Origin: Candidatus Neoflavobacterium equi
Lineage (GTDB): Bacteria; Bacteroidota; Bacteroidia; Flavobacteriales; Flavobacteriaceae
DNA: 8,514 nt
NCBI GenBank assembly: GCA_018065745.1
Contig: JAGHSS010000182.1
Coordinates: 1 to 8,514, forward strand
Direction of reading: 5' to 3'
Shown: one piece after another, positions 6,388 through 8,514 of the stretch
Numbering within the stretch: position 1 is the stretch's first letter
How the letters are laid out: the number at the start of each line of letters is the position of its first letter
Program-made: the position numbers and the translations under genes
The notes under the pieces: generated by a model
The model's input: the letters and a program-made list of their open reading frames with translations, nothing else
The model's database searches: none
What the model was told of the DNA's origin: nothing

Positions 6388-7896
6388 ATGCGCGTCAAAC
6401 TTTTACTTCTGGGATTTGTTCTCTTTGTTGTCACCTTGTGTTACAGCATCTACAAAAACGATTATTATATTATACCCCTCATATTTGCCTTTCTCTTTGT
6501 TGTTGCACTGTACAACATCACACAAAAATCACACGCCATTTTGAGAAATTTCCCCGTCTTGGGCTATTTCAGATACGGCTTTGAGAGCATCGCTCCAGAA
6601 ATTCAGCAGTATTTTATAGAGCGCAACACAGACGGAACACCATTTTCAAGAACCCAGCGATCCTTGGTTTATGAACGCGCCAAAAACCTCAGTGCCACCG
6701 TGCCCTTTGGAACACAGCTTGAGATCAATCACCGCAACTACACCGGACTCAAACACAGCATTTTCCCAGCCCACGTTAGGGAAGACATGCCCCGCATACA
6801 AATTGGAGGATCAGCCTGCACACAGCCTTATATGGCCTCCATCTACAATATTTCAGCCATGAGCTTTGGTTCCCTGTCAGAAAACGCCGTTCGGGCGATG
6901 AACGCAGGAGCACAACGCGGCGGTTTTTATCACAACACAGGAGAAGGCGGCCTCTCAGAGTTCCACCTTCAAGGCGCAGACGTCTGTTGGCAAATCGGGA
7001 CCGGGTACTTTGGTTGCAGAACACCAGAAGGCGATTTTGACGCTCAGGAATTTGCCAAAAAAACAGCCAATCCACTGGTAAAACTCATAGAACTTAAATT
7101 GTCCCAAGGCGCAAAACCAGGACACGGAGGCGTTTTACCAGCCTCCAAAAACACCCCTTATGTCGCAAAGATCAGAGGAGTAGATCCACATACCACCGTG
7201 CTTTCCCCTCCAGGACACACTGCGTTTTCCAATCCAGAAGGACTTGTGCGTTTTGTACAACACATGCGAGAGTTGGCACAAGGCAAGCCCATCGGTTTCA
7301 AGCTATGTATAGGTGAAACCAAAGAGTTTGAAGCCATTTGTGAAGCGATGATCGCCTTGGATATTTATCCAGACTTCATCACCGTTGATGGGGCAGAAGG
7401 AGGAACCGGAGCAGCGCCTCTAGAATTTTCAGACAGCGTAGGTATGCCTTTAGAACCCGCTTTGATCTATGTCAACAAGACGCTTAAAAATTACGGCATA
7501 CGCGACAAGCTGCGCGTCATTGCCAGCGGAAAAATAATTTCAGGAATCAGTATCCTCCGCAACATCGCTTTGGGAGCAGACCTTTGCAACTCAGCCCGTG
7601 GCTTCATGTTTGCAGTAGGTTGCATCCAAGCCCTGCGTTGCAACGACAATAAATGTCCAACAGGAGTAGCCACTCAAGACGCTCGACTGATGAAGGGATT
7701 GGTCGTTGAAGACAAGGCAGAACGCGTCTTCCACTTCCACAAAAACACCGTTCTAGCAGCCAATGAGTTGCTGGCCGCAGCGGGTAAATCGTCCTACGCA
7801 GAGGTGGACATCAACATCTTCATGCGCGGGGACGAGTTCCAACATTTGGAAGATTTGTATTATCCTGACAACCTGGAAAACGTCACCAAGAACTAA
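6388..7896 (+). CDS. Membrane-anchored FMN-binding glutamate synthase family protein (GltB-domain, YerD-like)
   Basis: A 502-residue protein carrying the FMN/iron-sulfur synthase domain of glutamate synthase without the glutamine amidotransferase domain, so it is not a complete GOGAT (large subunit about 1500 residues). Two hydrophobic segments, about 5-21 and 26-42, should anchor it in the inner membrane. The synthase barrel covers about 135-460: ISAMSFGSLSENAVRAM (155-171), NTGEGGLS (183-190), GAKPGHGGVLP (241-251) and ITVDGAEGGTGAAP (331-344). Cys412, Cys418 and Cys423 have the CX5CX4C spacing of the GOGAT 3Fe-4S site, so FMN-to-cluster electron transfer should be possible. The architecture and length match the YerD-like family, whose substrate is not well established. 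With no ammonia channel partner or GltD beside it, its physiological reaction is open. The gene is clearly richer in G+C than the preceding genes (about 55-57% in two 60-base samples against about 37-45%). The start fits the N-terminal anchor and the gene stands alone. Confidence 0.9.
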   Translation: MRVKLLLLGFVLFVVTLCYSIYKNDYYIIPLIFAFLFVVALYNITQKSHAILRNFPVLGYFRYGFESIAPEIQQYFIERNTDGTPFSRTQRSLVYERAKNLSATVPFGTQLEINHRNYTGLKHSIFPAHVREDMPRIQIGGSACTQPYMASIYNISAMSFGSLSENAVRAMNAGAQRGGFYHNTGEGGLSEFHLQGADVCWQIGTGYFGCRTPEGDFDAQEFAKKTANPLVKLIELKLSQGAKPGHGGVLPASKNTPYVAKIRGVDPHTTVLSPPGHTAFSNPEGLVRFVQHMRELAQGKPIGFKLCIGETKEFEAICEAMIALDIYPDFITVDGAEGGTGAAPLEFSDSVGMPLEPALIYVNKTLKNYGIRDKLRVIASGKIISGISILRNIALGADLCNSARGFMFAVGCIQALRCNDNKCPTGVATQDARLMKGLVVEDKAERVFHFHKNTVLAANELLAAAGKSSYAEVDINIFMRGDEFQHLEDLYYPDNLENVTKN

Positions 7897-7937
7897 GTTA
7901 AAAGTTTAGTTGTAAAATGTTTAGGAGTGTATTTATG

Positions 7938-8105
7938 AAGATCAAGTTGAGAAGATCAAGTTTAAAAGATTAAGTTTAGAAGATCAAGTTTAAAAGATCA
8001 AGTTTAAAAGATCAAGTTTAAAAGATCAAGTTTAAAAGATCAAGTTTAAAAGATCAAGTTTAAAAGATCAAATTTAAAAGATCAAATTTAAAAGATCAAT
8101 TTAAG
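7938..8105. repeat. Tandem array of twelve 14-bp units
   Basis: The unit is AAGATCAAGTTTAA. Copies 2 and 4-9 are identical (six in a row at 7980-8063). Copies 1, 3 and 10-11 differ by one or two bases, and copy 12 has lost a base. A decayed partial copy continues to about 8120. As 14 is not a multiple of three, the array cannot encode a regular peptide repeat, and no frame through it looks coding. Each good copy carries a GATC. A homogeneous core with decayed edges is the usual mark of slippage or unequal exchange. There are no spacers, so this is not CRISPR. It lies between the glutamate-synthase-like gene and the next terminator, so it is probably transcribed as 3' untranslated sequence. 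Confidence 0.95.
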
Positions 8106-8203
8106 AAGTTCAAGATTTAGTTTAGTATTTCTTGTTGATTAATAGATGTTCTGTGGTGACATTCACAAAATTGAATTGTTTTGTTTTTTTAGAATAGTTC
8201 CAG

Positions 8204-8237
8204 AAATAGCTCGATGCCATATCGGGCTATTTTTTTT
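8204..8237 (+). terminator. Rho-independent terminator downstream of the 14-bp array
   Basis: AAATAGCTCGAT pairs with ATCGGGCTATTT around the loop GCCAT. The 12-bp stem contains one G-U pair and runs into a T tract (8230-8237). It lies about 308 nt after the glutamate-synthase-like stop codon and is the first terminator after it, so that transcript probably ends here with the repeat array inside it. On the minus strand only a short T run follows, so it would be weak in that direction. Confidence 0.88.
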
Positions 8238-8356
8238 ATTCTTTGTCTAACTCCACAGCTAATTCTCAATTGATTCCTGTAATTCTGCATTCAAATTGAT
8301 AAATAGGAGAACATCCCTTCAATGGATTTTATATACTGTTGTACTCTTCTTTTTTT
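8238..8356. other. AT-rich spacer with no recognised feature
   Basis: Between the terminator and the 12-bp array I see no complete gene, RNA gene or convincing promoter. The only open frame of note is on the minus strand: it comes through the 12-bp array from beyond the window and stops at a TGA at 8291-8293, but it has no start in the window. Confidence 0.6.
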
Positions 8357-8512
8357 AAGGATGTTACTTAGGATGTTACTAAGGATATTACTAAGGATGT
8401 TACTAAGGATGTTACTAAGGATGTTACTAAGGATGTTACTAAGGATGTTACTAAGGATGTTACTAAGGATGTTACTAAGGAAGTTACTAAGGATGTTACG
8501 AAGGATTGTACT
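8357..8512. repeat. Tandem array of thirteen 12-bp units reaching the window end
   Basis: The unit is AAGGATGTTACT. Copies 4-10 (8393-8476) are identical. Copies 2 (TAGG), 3 (GATATT), 11 (GAAGTT), 12 (TTACG) and 13 (GATTGT) carry one or two changes. The array may continue past the window. Because 12 is a multiple of three, it can stay open: on the plus strand as Lys-Asp-Val-Thr repeats (broken by TAG in copy 2) or Arg-Met-Leu-Leu repeats, and on the minus strand as Ser-Asn-Ile-Leu repeats followed by about 21 non-repeat residues and a stop. I call it a non-coding minisatellite by default. The unit is unrelated in length and sequence to the 14-bp array 250 bases away. Confidence 0.93.
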
Positions 8513-8514
8513 AA

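Noticed and set aside
6776..7075. 99-residue minus-strand open frame inside the glutamate-synthase-like gene
   Set aside because: It is a mirror of a well-supported gene; its Arg/Cys/Leu-rich product has no family pattern.
6388..7896. Complete glutamate synthase large subunit (gltB)
   Set aside because: At 502 residues it lacks the amidotransferase and C-terminal beta-helix domains and has membrane segments instead.
8146..8250. 34-residue plus-strand small open frame
   Set aside because: It runs through the terminator hairpin and T tract, and its Phe-rich end is just the T run translated.
7938..8512. CRISPR array
   Set aside because: Units are 14 and 12 bp, directly adjacent with no unique spacers, and there are no cas genes.
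8361..8514. Plus-strand Met-Leu-Leu-Arg repeat frame with AAGG before its first ATG
   Set aside because: A 12-bp repeat is open in several frames by chance, the AAGG is part of the repeat unit, and Bacteroidetes do not depend on Shine-Dalgarno sites.
1..8514. Transposon, phage, tRNA or rRNA genes
   Set aside because: I found no transposase or integrase-like protein, terminal inverted repeats with target duplications, or cloverleaf or rRNA sequence.

Overview
The window looks like a chromosomal segment from a Gram-negative Bacteroidota, most likely a flavobacterium. Evidence for this is the fused lpxC-fabZ gene, the order lpxD / lpxC-fabZ / lpxA / efp / second lpxD-like gene with a stand-alone sucD, low-GC coding sequence, and start codons preceded by AT-rich leaders with no Shine-Dalgarno. 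The genus cannot be fixed from sequence alone.

Positions 1-5122 hold six same-strand genes with short gaps (6-36 nt): lpxD, lpxC-fabZ, lpxA, efp, an LpxD-like paralogue and a small NTF2-like protein. LpxA, LpxC and LpxD are the first three acylation/deacylation steps of lipid A synthesis. FabZ uses the same (R)-3-hydroxyacyl-ACP pool for fatty acid elongation, so fusing it to LpxC puts both branches on one polypeptide. EF-P is a translation factor carried in the same gene row. After a 119-nt AT-rich gap comes sucD (5242-6117), the alpha subunit of succinyl-CoA synthetase, closed by a strong rho-independent terminator.

Positions 6174-6387 are non-coding. They hold a GC-rich, hairpin-rich element of about 100 nt in AT-rich surroundings, then a perfect 10-bp inverted repeat just before the next start codon. 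The next gene (6388-7896) encodes a membrane-anchored, FMN/3Fe-4S glutamate-synthase-like protein and is visibly richer in G+C than the genes before it.

Positions 7897-8514 hold no convincing complete gene. They contain a 12-copy array of a 14-bp repeat, a clear terminator, about 120 nt of plain AT-rich sequence, and a 13-copy array of a 12-bp repeat that reaches the end of the window. The lipid A and TCA genes are ordinary housekeeping genes. The less explained material is the structured intergenic element, the inverted repeat, and the two unrelated tandem arrays around the glutamate-synthase-like gene.
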